Part shown: in pieces, positions 62,789 to 64,000 of the stretch | How the letters are laid out: every line of letters starts with the position of its first letter | How positions within the stretch are numbered: the stretch's first letter is position 1 | Origin: Lysobacter sp. Root76 | Lineage (GTDB): Bacteria; Pseudomonadota; Gammaproteobacteria; Xanthomonadales; Xanthomonadaceae | NCBI RefSeq assembly: GCF_001428685.1 | Contig: NZ_LMIK01000001.1 | Location: 40,549 to 104,548 of the forward strand | Direction: 5' to 3' | Length of the DNA stretch: 64,000 nt | The notes under the pieces: model-generated | What the model was told of the DNA's origin: nothing | Seen by the model: the letters and a program-made list of their open reading frames with translations, nothing else | Databases searched by the model: none | Position numbers and translations under genes: made by a program

Positions 62789-64000
62789 TCACTCTCCGCA
62801 TCCGCAGGAATCGATAACTCCAGAGCTTACCTCCCTGGCCGCCATTTCGGCGCCAGCATTAATATCATCAATGCTATCTCTATCCCAATTTGATTTGCCG
62901 TCAATGTAATCATACAGAACGCCACCAGCCCTAACTCCGAAATAGCCATTAATTCCGTAATAGATTCCGGCGTAGCCAGCAGCGAAATTTCCGAAAGCGG
63001 CAGCGCTATAAACTTTCCCTCTTATTCTAAAAGTACTCTCCTCCTCTCTATTCTTGTAATCGAAATATCCGCCACCAGCATGCCCCTTGAACGCATTCCA
63101 AGTTCTTATTGTAGGATTAGAATCAACAAGAAACCTTCTCAAAGGATTTTTTGACTTATTAAGGTTCAAAAAAACCTCTGCCAATATAGAGCGCGTTTCA
63201 CATTCATCATAAGCCTCTAAACCATAGGGATCCGAATAATGCAAGGGACTCCCTTTGGAATACGCATATGTTGCTGCGCCTCCCTCAAGTCCTATCGGAT
63301 CCGACTGCACATACCGCCCACTGCCCGCATCGTAATCCCGGAAGTAGTTGTAGTTCAGGCCCGTCGCCGCGTCATAGCGCTGGCCCGGGAAGCGCATATC
63401 GAGCACGAAGTTCGTGCTGTCCAGATCCGGATCCTGATTCGGCGGGCTGTTGCCGAAGGCCTCGCCCTGTAGCGCCCAGGTCCAGATGGCGACGTCGCGG
63501 GTGCGGTCGATGACGGCGCGCGGGGTGCCCAGGTGGTCGGGCTCGATGTAGTGCAGTTTCTGGTTGGCGCCGGCGCCGGCGCCGGCCAACAGGCCGACGG
63601 GAAGGTCGTCGAGCCAGATGGCCTGTTGCAGGACGGCGCCGTTGTGGTCGTAGTCGCCCAGCCAGCGGCCGGATTCGTCGTAGACGGTGTAGGTGTTGAC
63701 CGCCGGCGTGCCGCCGCTGCCGTCGGGGTTGCCGGTCGTGCCCGGGATGGTCGATACCACACGCTCGCCCAGAGCGTTGTAGGTATAGCTGCGCACGATG
63801 GCGCCGCCCTGCTGGACGCTGCTCATGCGGTCGTCTTCGCCGTAATTGAGCTGCTTCGCCGAACCGCCAATGGCCGTGGTGTTGCCGACGCCGTCGTAGG
63901 TGCGTGCGATGCCGCCGGCCGAACTCAGGCGATGGCTGCTGCCGGGATAGGTGAACGCGGTGGTGATGCCGCCGTGCAGCAGGCTGGTGCGGTTGCCGGT
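62789..64000 (-). CDS. Rhs-repeat polymorphic toxin, C-terminal part (5' end off window)
   Basis: The frame is open to the right edge; 403 residues are visible. YD/Rhs repeats (TYPGSSHRLSSAGGIARTYDGVGN) and the Rhs core (EPDHLGTPRAVIDR; RFPGQRYDAATGLNYNYFRDYD) run into the conserved ending SDPIGLEGGAATYAYSKGSPLHYSDPYGL. The tip begins just after DPYGL (about 63217) and is 142 residues. It contains YFDYKNREEES, FGNFAAGYAGIYYG, GVRAGGVLYDYI and NWDRDSIDDINAGAE, resembling polymorphic toxin type 44. GC drops in the tip relative to the Rhs core, as expected for exchanged toxin tips. Delivery (T6SS or other) is not shown here. Confidence 0.88.
   Translation of the reverse strand, partial: TGNRTSLLHGGITTAFTYPGSSHRLSSAGGIARTYDGVGNTTAIGGSAKQLNYGEDDRMSSVQQGGAIVRSYTYNALGERVVSTIPGTTGNPDGSGGTPAVNTYTVYDESGRWLGDYDHNGAVLQQAIWLDDLPVGLLAGAGAGANQKLHYIEPDHLGTPRAVIDRTRDVAIWTWALQGEAFGNSPPNQDPDLDSTNFVLDMRFPGQRYDAATGLNYNYFRDYDAGSGRYVQSDPIGLEGGAATYAYSKGSPLHYSDPYGLEAYDECETRSILAEVFLNLNKSKNPLRRFLVDSNPTIRTWNAFKGHAGGGYFDYKNREEESTFRIRGKVYSAAAFGNFAAGYAGIYYGINGYFGVRAGGVLYDYIDGKSNWDRDSIDDINAGAEMAAREVSSGVIDSCGCGE

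Overview
The window is high-GC DNA whose gene content and order point to the Xanthomonadaceae, most likely Lysobacter or a close relative. The signs are the dapB-carA-carB-greA-rpfE-recJ string (RpfE is a xanthomonad family), hrcA-grpE-dnaK-dnaJ beside recN-fur-bamE-ratAB-smpB, and many copies of a short GNRA-loop palindrome typical of Lysobacter/Xanthomonas intergenic DNA. No rRNA, tRNA or CRISPR array was found. Genus is an inference.

Layout. 1-1.4 kb: a two-gene operon with its own sigma-70 promoter (unknown 204-aa protein, then an XRE/ImmA-IrrE metallopeptidase that runs off the left edge). 1.4-12.1 kb: a long leftward housekeeping cluster, dapB, carA, three unknown envelope genes, carB, greA, rpfE, recJ. 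12.1-20.2 kb: an unknown small gene, a periplasmic DUF3857/transglutaminase protein, and the heat-shock genes dnaJ, dnaK, grpE, hrcA; dnaK and grpE each have a sigma-32-type promoter and I see no CIRCE. 20.3-24.6 kb: recN, fur, bamE, ratB (rnfH), ratA, smpB. 24.6-25.4 kb: a gene-free mosaic of hairpins, tandem repeats and a hexanucleotide microsatellite. 25.4-29.0 kb: a CHASE/PAS histidine kinase, a one-TM protein, and two divergent small HTH regulators around an AT-rich operator-like region with three inverted repeats. 29.3-34.0 kb: an unknown gene and an RND efflux permease with its adaptor lipoprotein.

34.3-50.2 kb reads as a stress and envelope island: an SDR oxidoreductase, a ferritin-like protein, a cardiolipin-synthase-type PLD enzyme, a large KatE catalase, a 2,899-aa cyclic beta-1,2-glucan synthase flanked by two small paralogous proteins, and a glycine-zipper protein. 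50.4-54.7 kb holds an apolipoprotein N-acyltransferase-like enzyme with an extra C-terminal membrane region, a membrane-anchored unknown, and a secreted SGNH hydrolase with an EF-hand-like loop. 55.2-59.0 kb is a Tat-exported molybdenum aldehyde oxidoreductase operon (paoABC). A DUF1328 peptide and exonuclease III follow.

From about 60.35 kb the character changes. Composition becomes AT-richer, genes are short, unknown or broken, and the right edge carries the 3' end of an Rhs polymorphic toxin (toxin tip resembling polymorphic toxin type 44) followed by a candidate membrane immunity gene and a series of decayed or orphan fragments. This is an acquired, recombining Rhs tail region. Its junction with the core may be an old integration site near 60.5-60.63 kb.
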